A stretch of 64,000 nucleotides of DNA, from assembly GCF_024362695.1 (NCBI RefSeq), contig NC_065419.1, positions 10,292,678-10,356,677 of the forward strand, read 5' to 3'. Shown here piece after piece: positions 22,389-33,224 of the stretch. A program made the translations under genes and the position numbers. The DNA comes from Pectinophora gossypiella. Its lineage: Eukaryota > Arthropoda > Insecta > Lepidoptera > Gelechiidae. The notes below the pieces were generated by a model. That model did not search any database. It saw only the letters and a list, made by a program, of their open reading frames with translations, and was not told where the DNA came from. Each line of letters begins with the position of its first letter. Position 1 is the first letter of the stretch.

Positions 22389-23215
22389 CCTACTTAATAA
22401 CTTAATAATGATTGTTGAATGAACTTAATAATGGATATAAAAATAATTTTCAATTTCAAAGTAGAATTTCGAATGCAGGTAGATCTAGGATAAATATAAA
22501 AACTTAAGAGTGTTCTGTGATAAGTAAAATGCTTTTCAATAAAAAAATAAAAGTTGGCTGCAAGTGGCTTGACTACCCATTGAGTACTATTAGGCAATAC
22601 TTTATGTAACTGACTGTAAATGTAAAAATTCAAACAAAACACAAATTCTTGAAAAAAAAAAGTTTATTACTTGAAAATTCGTCCTACCGTTTTTACAGGC
22701 ATACCACCTCTTCAGTGTTTATCGTAAATAAAATCGATTCCAAATTTCGGTTCGGTTTTATAACCGAGCACTGGAGAACAATTAGTTCCTCTTTTTGCTC
22801 TTAAAATGTCAAAAAAGTTTATAGTTCGATTTACTTAAACACATTTTGTTAGCTACCCTTTGATTTTAGCAAAAACTTGACTAGAAATTCGGCTACTCAA
22901 ACCAATTTTGAACTTTAAAAGCATTTATATAAGGTTGTGTTACGAGTAAAGCAGCGGAATTACTAACTTTGTAAATTAATTCACGGTGTGCTTACATGAT
23001 TGACATTTTATGGCTCGTCCTAAACTTAATTTATGGTTTTTAAGTTCGCGGAACATTTTCGTCGTAAACCCTTTTCCGTAGGTGTTTTATAACTCGTTTT
23101 GTTAATTTTATTCTAAATCGTGTGACAGATGACAACGATTGTGTAAAAAGCTGGTTAACTTAGGTCTTTACCACATTGGTTTGATATACTGAGCGATTCG
23201 ATATGCCATGACCAA
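22389..23215. other. Unassigned stretch
   Basis: AT-rich; the 82-codon minus frame 22394-22642 is motif-free. Nothing recognised. Confidence 0.5.
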
Positions 23216-23345
23216 GTGAAATAAAGCAAATACAAATGGCATTCTATAGTCTCTGCTTCATCATCATCAATTTAAGAGCCACGCTCTTGTCGGTGTAGTC
23301 TCTGCTTACCCCGGTAGGAAATAGGCGTGAGTTCATGTATGTATG
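23216..23345 (+). repeat. Family E LINE 3' end split by a 37-bp family D insertion
   Basis: The C-terminal frame (…KWHSIVSA) is broken after 'tagtctctgctt' (23247-23258). It resumes after an identical 12-mer at 23296-23307 and continues 'accccggtagg' and 'gcgtgagttcatgtatgta'. See the separate entry for the insert. Confidence 0.8.
23259..23295 (-). mobile_element. 37-bp family D retroposon with 12-bp target duplication
   Basis: 'catcatcatcaatttaag' plus 'agccacgctcttgtcggtg', flanked by perfect copies of 'tagtctctgctt'. It consists of only the last bases and the ATG-rich tail of family D, an extreme 5' truncation. Confidence 0.85.
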
Positions 23346-23394
23346 ATCATGTGAAAAATATTGTTCAGACGTGTCCTTCTTTGACACTAAGTCA

Positions 23395-23665
23395 TAAAGT
23401 CTTCTTCTATCGTGTGGGTTGTGACTGTTGTAAGGCTGATTACCAACCTCATCAACCCTGGTGTCTTGTCCTGGTGGTTGACATGACTCATGTAACAACT
23501 ACGTACTTACATCAGTAAGTAATAACCGGGACCAACGGCTTATCGTGCCTTCCGAAGCACGAATCATGTTACTTTTAGGACAATCAGGTGATCAGTCTGT
23601 ATTGTCCTAACCAAACTAAGGATCACAAAGTGATTTTTGTGATATGTCCCCACCGGGATTCGAAG
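23395..23665 (-). mobile_element. Family B SINE, head truncated
   Basis: Reverse orientation: tail 'cttcttctatcgtgtgggtt', shared body 'cgtgccttccgaagcacg', then the start of the head with 'ccccaccgggattcgaa'. The A-box half of the head is missing. The 63-codon plus frame and 84-codon minus frame are artefacts. Confidence 0.85.
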
Positions 23666-23691
23666 TTATAAAGTGAGATAGTAAGTATATT

Positions 23692-24320
23692 TTATTTATT
23701 TATTTATTTATTTAGGTACACATACAGCAATACATATTAAACTTTTACAGACAACATTATAAATAGAAAGAAATACTTGGTATATATGCTTGCCAATTAC
23801 ATGCGTACACAGCATTCACCGTAAATGAAAACAAACAAACTATATTAATACTAAACTATATAAATTATAAACTATATATATATATATAGTTATAACACAT
23901 TTTTCAACAAAATATTAGTGTACTTAAGTACTGTTTAACGCTTATAGCGACAACCAAAGTGATTTAGCACTTTACTTTTGTAGCATCGAGGGGAATCATT
24001 AAAAATATCTATGTTTGGCAATTTGTCATTAACTTCGTTGAACGTCGCACACATCCTGGCAATAGGATAGTGTAGGCCCAGATTAGTACGGTAACGTGCT
24101 ATATTAAATAATTTAGATATGGGCTTCCGAGGATAGTTATATGGTACGGTGAGATTTATTGAACTTAACAGATTTGGGCATGCTATTTTAGTGTTGATGA
24201 TTTTGTAAAGGAACACAAGATCTTGTAGTTTCCGTCGAGTTCTCAGAGTGTTGATTTTGAAGAAAGACAGCCTTTGGTCATAGGTCCTCTTGTGAGAAAT
24301 ACCTATTCGTATGTTGATAA
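23692..24320 (-). mobile_element. LINE 3' end with C-terminal coding sequence and (AAAT)n tail
   Basis: The minus-strand frame from about 24320 reads ...HKRTYDQRLSFFKINTLR... then DLVFLYKIIN and ends HFGCRYKR stop at 23935. This resembles the C-terminal region after the reverse transcriptase of CR1/Jockey-like LINEs. About 220 bp of 3' UTR follow to a TTTA microsatellite (23692-23714). It is a different family from the 11905 LINE. Catalytic domains are absent. Confidence 0.8.
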
Positions 24321-24361
24321 TTTCACATATAAATCATTCAAAATTATTTTAGGACGGCAAT

Positions 24362-24490
24362 ATTCCTCTTCTTCTATCATGTGGTTTGTAAGGTGAATTA
24401 CCAACCTCATGAAACTTGGTGTCAGGGTTACTATTGAGCCACCAAGGACCCTGACTTGGCTCGATGACTACTTACTTAGATCATTAAGTT
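24362..24490 (-). repeat. Family B SINE tail fragment, diverged
   Basis: 'ctcttcttctatcatgtgg', 'caacctcatgaaac' and 'ggtgtcagggttactattga' match the reversed family B 3' half. Body and head missing. Confidence 0.7.
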
Positions 24491-25104
24491 GTATAATACT
24501 AAGAGTCTCAAAGAGTGATAACAAATTAGAAACCGTAGTTAGAACTGAAATGAGATCACAGAGAATATTTTTCTATTGTGAATTATATCAGAACATTCTT
24601 AAATATGTAATTATTTTAGTAGAAAACATTTAATTTACTATGTCAGGGGGCTCTCGACAAATACAGAATACCATTCGGGATTTCCAGACTTACTACTGAT
24701 AAAATAAGAACTTCGTGGCTTACAAATAAATCTTACTTTATCCATTGACGCGATGACGTTTATTGTTGCAGTTGCAATGTGTTAGAGCCCTTATATCGGT
24801 TTTATAGTGACCATGTTAAAGATAACAGAAGCATACGCACATGTGTAAATTTATAGCGACTTTGAATTGCATTTCATTGTCGGTGTTATAAAACTGCAAA
24901 GTGCTTTTAAAATAAACGATGCCTACTTACTCGTAGATGTATAGAGAAAATGGATTTGTCATATTAGTGATGCTTTTAGCTTCTAGGAAAATAAGCATGT
25001 TGAAATCGTTATTGTGTTTTCGAATTAAAAATAATTTTGTACCGATTTACTTTACATTATTAAGAATAAAAACAAAAAAAATGGTATAAAAGAAAATTAA
25101 AAAA
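24491..25104. other. Unassigned stretch
   Basis: No repeat or coding motif recognised. Confidence 0.5.
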
Positions 25105-25210
25105 AAGTCTTTTTTTATTGATTTGGAATGGAGCAAATGGAATTCTATAGTCTCTGCTTACCCCGGTGGGAAAAAGGCGTGAGTTTATGTATGTATGTAG
25201 GCATGTATTA
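25105..25210 (+). repeat. Family E LINE 3' end
   Basis: From about 25134 the frame reads SKWNSIVSAYPGGKKA and stops (tga at about 25179). A TATG tail follows ('atgtatgtatgtagg'). Cleanest example of this C-terminus in the window. Confidence 0.75.
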
Positions 25211-25229
25211 CGAATATAGACTATAATTT

Positions 25230-25447
25230 CAGTCACTTCTTTGAGAATACTCTCAATAATCATCACCTTTTATCCTAGACCTGTGAACTTTATGATACGA
25301 AATCACGTAATAATCGGGTCGCATGGGCGGAGGCGGGAGTGAGACGGGAGATCATAGTTTTCTTTCTAGGCTTACTCTAAATGTGTGATGAAGATGGTAC
25401 ATGCTCATGTACTGCTGCAAGTAAATATGTAATCGTCTTCGATTGAC
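25230..25447 (-). repeat. Family J repeat, truncated
   Basis: Aligns with 2660-2940 ('atcatcaccttttatcctag', 'gatgaagatggtacatgc') with a deletion near the GCATGGGC block. The basic ORF of the 2571 copy is not preserved. Confidence 0.65.
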
Positions 25448-25884
25448 TGAAGTATAATATAGATTATATTATAATATAGACTATATAGTATAATATAGAT
25501 TATAAGTTAAGCATATTTATTTTGAGCAGCAACAATAAAACGTCATCTGATTGTGGCTTTGATGACCTACCCTGAGGATTATGAACCTTCAGATTTTTGT
25601 CTGTGAGCCTATTAATTAATGTGTTCAGTATTTGGCCGTGGTAACTATTTATCAGTAACTTGTGGTTTGGCTTTGACTGACTCGAGTTACTTAGTAGGTA
25701 CCTAAGGAAAAACACAGTGCCCAGAAAGTTATGTGTTTCTGGAGGATTACTTACGTAAAATATAAGTTTATTTTAGGAACGTCTAGTATAAGATTACAAA
25801 AGTAGCATAACGTCAGATTCATCTATCGCCAAATATAGCGAAACTCCTTTTTAGTTGAAGTCCACCTAAAAAGGACATACACTA
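25448..25884. other. Unassigned stretch with short AT tandem repeats
   Basis: 25450-25505 repeats 'tataatatagatta' variants. The rest is unrecognised. Confidence 0.45.
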
Positions 25885-25886
25885 TA

Positions 25887-26322
25887 CAGGGTGTTAGTGA
25901 CATCGTAACGAAAACTTTAAGAGGTGATTCAGACAATGATTCTGAGTTGACATCAACTGGAATTTTCCGTCGCAAAAGTACGGAACTGAAAATAATTACA
26001 AAAAACACTAAAATTTTCATGATTTTTTTGACAGGTTATTCCACTTGATATCAACTCAGAATCATGGTCTGAATCACCCATATACCCTGTATCACTAACA
26101 CTAATTGTATGGCTTCTGTACGTACTTGTAAGGGGTGTAAGTGATATCATAACGGATACTGAGGGTGGTGATTCAGCTCATTATTTTGAGTTTTAATAAA
26201 AATAATTGAAAATACACATCAGATGCATGAATTTTGCGACGGAATATTCCATTTGATATTAACTCAGAGTCATGGTCTGAAACATTCCAGTCAGTATTCG
26301 TTACGGCGTCACTAACAACCTG
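25887..26322 (+). mobile_element. Family P composite foldback element, degraded copy
   Basis: Begins TA+CAGGGTGTTAGTGACATCG (25885) and ends 'caacctgta' (26324). Two hairpin modules, each with inverted 'aattccacttgatat' arms, are joined by a spacer ('atggcttctgtacgtact'). Same orientation as 48207. The end of module 1 is rearranged. Confidence 0.75.
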
Positions 26323-26325
26323 TAT

Positions 26326-26949
26326 ACAGCTGGGATGTGATGATCGATAAGCAAATGTTTTGAAATAGTTCATCTTTGCACCTCTATCTGTTACCTACTA
26401 CTCCAATTTGGCGAAAGTCGTGACCTTATGTATGTATCTTTGTAGATATATTATGATGCTGTAATATTCTGGATAAACAAATGCATGTTGCAACAAAGAG
26501 GTTGCAACGTTGGAGGAGATTGCTTTTGTACCTATGTATAATATCATAGACCCTAATGGACAAGTTGCTGTACCTAAAGTACATCCTGCTACATTGACTT
26601 TAAAGCATAGTTTGAAATAACAAAGCCAAATCAGAACTCATCACCGGGATAGGGAAGTTTAAAAGTATCAAAACCTATACGAACTATGCTACTACACACA
26701 ACTACAACTATATACTATTGTGTTGTTATATAATATTCATAAATTGATAGTCAAATGTGAAAACAAATGCGAAATTCGTTGAAAAACTAAATATAGCAAT
26801 AAAACGAGTGACGTCACTTGTTCCTGGCATCATACAAGATACAATTGAATGTCCAAAAAAAAATAGTCAACTCCTATTATTGATCTCTGAGATATAGGTA
26901 AGACTATTCAATTTTGACTGAAGAAAAAGCTTAGCGACCAAAAAATAGA
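26326..26949. other. Unassigned stretch
   Basis: Nothing recognised. Confidence 0.5.
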
Positions 26950-27062
26950 GTATGAAGATGGTATATGCTCACATATTGCAGCATGTAAACATATAATCGT
27001 CTTCGGTTGACACCCTCGCATAAAACATCACTTTACAAGTAAGTTCGTTTGAGTCCTAATTT
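26950..27062 (-). repeat. Family J terminal fragment
   Basis: 'ataatcgtcttcggttgaca' and 'taagttcgtttgagtcctaa' match the end of the 2571 copy. About 11 bp is missing between 'cgcataa' and 'aacatca'. Confidence 0.65.
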
Positions 27063-27215
27063 GTACAGAGCACACCCTTATGCACTCTTTACAAATATGA
27101 CCAAAGCTGCTCTTAAAGTTAATTTGACAAAATGGTTGCTACAACATTGAATTTCTAGATTATAAAAACTAAACTTTGACTTTATTAATTAGAGTTTTAT
27201 TAATTATTTTATTTT

Positions 27216-27548
27216 TATCAACGATCTCCGTGGTCCAGTGGTTGAGCGTTGGGCTCACGATCCGGAGGTCCCGAGTTCGATTCCCGGTGGGGACATATCG
27301 CAAAAATTACTTTGTGGTCCCTAGTTTGGTTAGGACATTACTGGCTGATCACCAGATTGTCCGAAAGTAAGATGATTTGTGCTTCGGAAGGCACGTTAAG
27401 CCGTTGGTCCCGGTTATTACTTACTGATGTAAGTATCAGTAGTCGTTACATGAGCCATGTCAGGGGCCTTTGGCGGTTCATTAGTAACCCCTGACACCAG
27501 GGTTGATGAGGTTGGTACTCCACCTCACAACCCACACGATAGAAGAAG
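27216..27548 (+). mobile_element. Family B tRNA-derived SINE, full length
   Basis: Flanked by 14-bp direct repeats (aattattttatttt at 27202-27215 and 27549-27562). A box 'cgtggtccagtgg', B box GGTTCGA-type within 'gagttcgattcccggtggg', shared body 'gcttcggaaggcacgttaag', tail 'acccacacgatagaagaag'. Confidence 0.92.
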
Positions 27549-27562
27549 AATTATTTTATTTT

Positions 27563-28282
27563 ATGATTGATTTGTATGATATAATTATTATTTAATTGTA
27601 GATGCATGTGTAGCACAACAGTATAAATTTGCATACTTAGTTGTAAGCTGAAAACACGGACTACTGTATACAATAACATCTGTAAACACTGTTTTCTGGC
27701 AAATAAATTATTCTATTCTTCTTCTAAAAAATTACTTGCAAAATTAATTAATAGTAATTTTACTAGTCACGTGGCTAAAGTAAAAAAGGTTTTAAAACTG
27801 AAAGTTGCAATAGCCTCCTACCGAGAATTGCAAACCGACATTATGGTTGTTTTGCAATTTTTTTTTACGAAATCTTTTTTTTTCCTTTCATGGTCAAATT
27901 AGGTGTATTTTGGTTTATTGTTTGCACTGTGCATTGTAGCCTTAAGTTATTTAAGGATCTGACTTATTTGTTACTTAATTGTTTTCATGTTTTTTTTTAC
28001 ACTACAACATTAAAGAAATCATATAAATCATACGGTTGTAATATTTTTTACGTATTATAGAGCTTACGTATTATTTTTTTACTTATTTGTTAATTTTGTT
28101 CATATAAAGTATAGTACAGTGCAATACAATGTTTCATAGGCTAATAACATATTTATAACAGGTAAGGTATAAGCCTCTGCAGCCGAACTAGGTGAAACCT
28201 GTATCTCAGCATGCAGCGCCTGTTCCCAACGGATAATAACAACTTAGCCAAATAAATTGTCTTTATGTAGTACATACTTGTT
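27563..28282. other. Unassigned stretch
   Basis: 27690-27720 'aataaattattctattcttc' may be a further small retroposon end. 27840-27900 is T-rich. No coding signal. Confidence 0.4.
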
Positions 28283-28294
28283 TAGGTAATTATA

Positions 28295-28716
28295 ATTAAA
28301 GCACATAATAACGGGTTCTTACCGCGTTTAAATGGGGATATGAGACTCCCGATATTTCGACACTGTTGCAAGTGCCATGATCACGGGATGACTGATGAGA
28401 TTGGAGTGGAGTAGGTAGATCCATAATTTTCTACGGGCAGACATATCTGTCTACCCTCTTTCTCTGCCGCTTGTTTATGTTTTTGATACCGGAATGTTCG
28501 GAACCATCTGAACTCGCACGAAACTCACTACGACAAACCGCACTCACTGTGTCCTCACGTTTTTTCACCACATTAGGCCGTTTCAAGCTTTTTACAACAC
28601 CTACTACTGGATTCCACATACTCGACAACTTGAACCCGTCTTCCCTGTTGAAATTTTTTATTTTTTATTATGTGCTTTAATTATGATAATAACCGCGTAA
28701 ACTTAAAACAATGTAT
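28295..28716 (-). mobile_element. Penelope-like element, 5'-truncated, retaining C-terminal coding sequence
   Basis: Flanked by 12-bp direct repeats 'taggtaattata' (28283-28294 and 28717-28728). On the minus strand it opens with the leader 'ttgttttaagtttacgcgg', then jumps to coding sequence reading NFNREDGFKLSSMWNPVV and on to a stop at 28431. NFNREDG is a conserved C-terminal feature I associate with arthropod Penelope-like proteins, downstream of the GIY-YIG endonuclease. A noncoding 3' region follows, ending 'acccgttattatgtgcttt'. The polymerase and endonuclease are absent, so the copy is dead. The same 3' region makes up the 6584 and 9339 insertions. Confidence 0.8.
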
Positions 28717-28749
28717 AGGTAATTATAGGCTAAAGTTTGAGAATGTATC

Positions 28750-28812
28750 ACTTTTGTCCGGCCAAATAGTTAATGTTATTTGCGGCAAAACTACCATAAG
28801 TCACGTCAAAAA
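28750..28812 (+). repeat. Family I repeat fragment
   Basis: 'gcggcaaaactaccataagt' with 'gtccggccaaatagttaatg' recurs at 57150-57212 and, reversed, at 60212-60275. Probably a retroposon 3' end followed by an A-rich tail. Confidence 0.6.
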
Positions 28813-29603
28813 AAGTATCACTACTCAATTCCTATTTTATAATATCGCACCCCCCGTGGAAAAACGCAGTAAGTGGACTAGCGACATTTTTTTTTTATTG
28901 CACCATTCAATTCAGCGTACACGAATACACCTTCTCACAAATTTTCATTACGATATCAGTAAAAATGAAGAAAATATAACAAAAATAATGAAATTGTGCA
29001 ACATTGATAAAAATATTTTTCCCCCATAATAAGAAAGTAAGTATAAATACATGATTTTTTTTTCTAATTTTCCCATATAGTAAAGTCATAATAACACTTA
29101 CGTCGATTTTACACGAAAGTTTTTTAGGATGGTCGAGTGGTAAGTAAACGTACTGACATGTTTCACGACATTATACGACACGACTGTGGTTGTATGTCTA
29201 GTTACTTCGTTATTCCACGAATCTTGTAGCGTTACTATTTGGTGTAACTCCAGCTACTTGCCTATTCTGCGAATCTTTTAGCGTAACGGTTTGGTGTAAC
29301 TATAATCACGTAGTTTTTTCCAAGCAAGGTTTGATATTACTATTACGTTATTTCATTTAACTTCATTTTTCGATGACATATTTTACACTATACTCTTCGT
29401 AAATATGAATACAACTCTTTTAAAGGCAATAATTTGAATCATTTGTCGTGTTATTCTAATTACCTACAAATATAGACTACTTATTAATGTCCTAAATAAA
29501 TATACTTACTAATCACTAGCGTAAATCCCTACGTTTTATTTGGTTACTGTACTTGCGCCGTGCCGGCGGCGGCGGGCTGCACACTCAAAGAGAGGTATTA
29601 GAA
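28813..29603. other. Unassigned stretch
   Basis: The 119-codon frame 28670-29029 begins inside the PLE and shows no domain. 29556-29580 is a small GC-rich patch (GCCGGCGGCGGCGGGC). No gene called. Confidence 0.4.
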
Positions 29604-29884
29604 AGATATTAGAGAGGTATTACATCTATCCACCAATTTTTCGTCAATCTCGACTTTTTATTCAACCAAAAATCGACCCTATCATTATTGCACTGTGATC
29701 GTTATTTGTAGAGTGAAAGCTGATTGTCTATTTGTGATCGTAGTTTTACCACGGTATTCCGTCAGTCAGCATACGACCCTACAAATAACGATCGCATTGT
29801 AGTAATAATAAGGTCGATTTTTGTTAGAATAAAAAGTCATGATTGACGAATGTTGGATAGATGTAATAATTATCTCTCTATTTA
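29604..29884. mobile_element. MITE with about 100-bp imperfect terminal inverted repeats
   Basis: 'ttacatctatccaccaatt' (29620) pairs with 'gttggatagatgtaa' (about 29852-29866). Further inside, 'cgttatttgtagagtg' pairs with 'cgaccctacaaataacg', and 'aaaatcgaccctatcatt' with 'ataataaggtcgatttt'. About 60 bp of unpaired centre; no ORF. Confidence 0.78.
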
Positions 29885-30802
29885 ATTTGTTCATGGTGGC
29901 TACTCGAAGCGTGCATATCTTTGTGTGAAAGTAAAAAACCCAAGGATTATACGTATGCTCAACTTGGACAAAATCAAAGATGGTGAGTAATTTACTTATA
30001 AATAGACTAGCTAGATTTTAGGTAAGTACCTATTACCTTACCTACTTAGTATATTACTATTTATTAGACTATTAATATTAAATATTTTGTGTTGTAAGGT
30101 TTACACAGAAGTAGATACCTACCTACTCGACGTAAGTTGGTTTGGTTAATGCGTGATGATGATTGCACTGCTCTGTACTAATTATTAAAGTAAACTAAGC
30201 ATGCCTATGTGCCTATTCGGTGCTTTTAATCTATAAACTTACTACCTATTTAAATTGGGGTGTGCCGTTTTTGTAGATTCGCTATCACCTGGCATAGCAC
30301 CTGGTATATGAATAAAATAAAGATATTTTAACAAAAAACTGTTACGTGATCAACTGTAGTATTTCGGCGTGGTTGTGAATTATCTACCTAGGTATATAAG
30401 TTAAATTTTGCAAAAACACCCTTGATTTTGTTGTTATTTGTTCGCTTAAGTTTGATATGCATTTTATTATTAACGCATTGGTACTAACCTTCTATTTAAT
30501 ACCTAAATAACGATAAAATATCTAGGTTTGTGTCTAATTATTAGGGTGATTTGGTAATGTCCTTTTTATTGCTTAACGTCTATTATGTACCTACCTACAA
30601 ACAATGTATTTAAACCATTATGTTACAATTAACAGATTCCACTAATACTGCAACCCAATCCAGTACAACCCAGTGGAAGAATGACCAGAAATGCAAAAAT
30701 ATTTCAAGAAACTATGGGATATCTTCTCGTCGTAGTCAACATGAGACACATTCTCTTGAAGGTTCGTATGTACCTATCCGTATCCTACTAAAGTCGAGTA
30801 AA
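29885..30802. other. Unassigned stretch
   Basis: AT-rich with CCTA runs; no recognisable coding or repeat feature. The 71-codon frame 30620-30835 overlaps the SINE tail. Confidence 0.45.
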
Positions 30803-31024
30803 CTTCTTCTTCTCTCGTGTGGGTTGAGACAATAATTGACTGACCTCATCAACCCTGGTATCAGGGTTACTACTGAGCCGCCATAGGTCCTTGACATGCC
30901 TCATGTAACGACGACATACCTGCATACTTAATTAAGCCGCAACCGACTGCCTAACGTGCCCTCCGACGCACAGATCATCTTACTTTTGGGCAATCCGGTA
31001 ACCAGACTGCAATGTCCTAGTGAT
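30803..31024 (-). mobile_element. Family B SINE, 3' two-thirds
   Basis: Tail 'cttcttctctcgtgtgggtt', 'ctgagccgccataggtcc' and body 'cgtgccctccgacgcac' in reverse orientation. Ends near 'gcaatgtcctag' without the tRNA head. Confidence 0.8.
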
Positions 31025-31977
31025 CTCGCCGCTCGGCTGCGATATGGGTGTCACTTTGACTACTTATGTATGTCGGTAATTAGGAAATAGTACTAATATT
31101 AAAATTAATATTAGTACCATTTCTGATTTACGACTTGGCCGGGAAGATAAGCAGCTGAAAACGTTCCATGTTTTGTATGCCGAAATATCCTTTCAGTATT
31201 TGTATTCTAGATTGATATAGGTATTTACCTACTAACCTGGAAGCGGCGCGTGGTAAAGTTTCTCTGAAATAGTCAGTGCCTGTGTATTTGTGGTATAATT
31301 ATTCTGTCATTTTCCTCTTATCATAACAACCACAGATATATTTTTGATTTGCTTAATGTAGTTTTTTCTAGAGTTATCTCTTATGCAAACCAACTGGCTT
31401 TTATGGGGTTTTAGCCAAGTTGCAAACGGTAAAGTACGTAAAACGTCAGTGACAGTGATTTGAGAGATTGACATGTAACCTTATGTCAATCACATACATT
31501 TTTATCACTGACACTGTCGCTTTTCGGATACGTTGGAAAATTGGCTCATCTCTAAGCTTACTATAATAGGTATTAATGGTTGTTTTTCTTTTTAGTAATT
31601 TATTATCATACTTAATTGTTTTTTATATTTTGTCATTTGCAGGTTCTACCGAAAAGCAAAGAGGGGGTGATCGGAAAGGAGCAAAATGTTCAAGAAAACT
31701 CTTAATGACTAACTGTAATAACTGAAAATGAAGGTTTTTCTAATAAAGGCAAGTGCCATACCGTATTAATATATTTTGTGATTATGCATGTAATAATTAA
31801 TAAACGTTTTAAAATTAAAAGTTGGATTTTAATTACAAACAGAAATAACTCCCTGAAAACTAAAAACCCATGCGGGTCTAACGGCTTTCGGCACAGCTAG
31901 TAAATAAATATTCATTTTTTAAATACAAATTACTTACTATTACACTTAATTTAACACTGATTTAATTTATTTCAATA
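31025..31977. other. Unassigned stretch with two short palindromes
   Basis: 31087-31122 has 'agtactaatatt' / 'aatattagtac' arms. 31452-31520 pairs 'cagtgacagtgat' with 'atcactgacactg'. Both could be MITE remnants. No coding signal. Confidence 0.4.
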
Positions 31978-31979
31978 TA

Positions 31980-33222
31980 CATGGTGGCCCAAAAATTCAC
32001 GTTCAAAATGAAAAAATTGATAGAGGGGCTCATTAGCTACCAGAAACACCCCCATGTATGTTCAGCGATTATTTACGGTTTAGGAGATATGACCCATTTT
32101 ACACCTTTTTCTTAATTTTCTATCTTACTTCAGAAATCATCATTTTGTCGCTATCCCTTTCTTAATAATTCTATTTTTTTCTTTCTAATTTCTAATTATT
32201 TTGCTTCATAACTATGCCTAAGGATGTGTATCGCTAGGTGAAAAAATAAAAACAGTCGAATGAAAGATAAAAAGTCATTGGAAGTTGGAAGTCAAAGTGA
32301 GAATTCGTCTAAAATTGTCACAGTTGTTAAAACTTCGCCGAAGAATAATAAACACATGAGATTTTCATGAACCCTGAAAGTATTTTTAAAAACTGCTCCA
32401 TTTAATAGGCTTTTAGACACATCCAAAAAAGTACTAAAAAAAGGGCATAAAACTAAGTAATTAGCCCTCAAAGATTGCAAGACAGACAGATTTTATTTTA
32501 GTATCTCATAGTATGAATCACCAACAGTGTTTGGGGATAACTTTTTCCTTCATTACAATATGAATACCAAAAGTGGCTGCAAGTTTTGTCTTCAGACTGT
32601 TGCTATGTCTACCCTGTTAGCGATTATGAGCGTGATTTTTTTTTATTGAAAATGTGTCTTTGAGCACCTTTAACAACGTTAGAAAGAAGCAGCTACCTAA
32701 ATTGTATGAGAATGTAAATTTTTCCTTCAAATCTGTCTATCTTGCAATCTTTGAGATCTAATTACTTAGTTTATTGCTTCTATTAAGGGTACTTTTTTGT
32801 ATTTGTCTAAAAGCTTATTAAATGGAGCAGTTTTTTAGAGATACCTACTTTCAGCGTCCATGCCAATCTCATGTGTTAATTATTCTTCGGCGAAGTTTTA
32901 ACAACTGTGACAATTTTGGTCCAATTCTGACTTTGACTTCCAATAACTTTTTTTTGTCTTTGATTTGACTGTTTTTATTTTTTTACCTAGCGGTATATAT
33001 CTTTAGACATAGTTATGAAGTAAAATAAAATAATTATTAAGTAAGGGATAGCGACAAAATGATGATTACTGCAGTAAGTTAGAAAATCTAGAAAAAGGTA
33101 CAAAATAGGTCATATCTCCTAAACTATAAATAATGGCTGAACATACATGGGGGTGTTTCTAGTAGCTAATGAGCCACTCTATCTAATTTTTCATTTTGAA
33201 CTTGAAGTTCTGGGCCACTCTG
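31980..33222. mobile_element. Foldback element with about 520-bp inverted arms, TA-flanked
   Basis: 1243 bp between TA dinucleotides (31978-31979 and 33223-33224). Left end 'catggtggcccaaaaattc' mirrors right end 'tctgggccactctg'. Deeper arm pairs include 'cagttgttaaaacttcgcc' with 'ggcgaagttttaacaactg', and 'aaagattgcaagacagacag' with 'ctgtctatcttgcaatcttt'. The centre (about 32500-32690) holds a family E2 scrap ('gtggctgcaagtt'). Termini resemble mariner-type ends, but there is no transposase ORF. Confidence 0.82.
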
Positions 33223-33224
33223 TA

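Noticed and set aside
23692..23714. TTTA repeat as an independent microsatellite
   Set aside because: It is better explained as the 3' tail of the LINE fragment at 23692-24320.
28670..29029. 119-codon plus-strand frame
   Set aside because: Starts inside the Penelope-like element and crosses its target duplication and a family I repeat; no motif.
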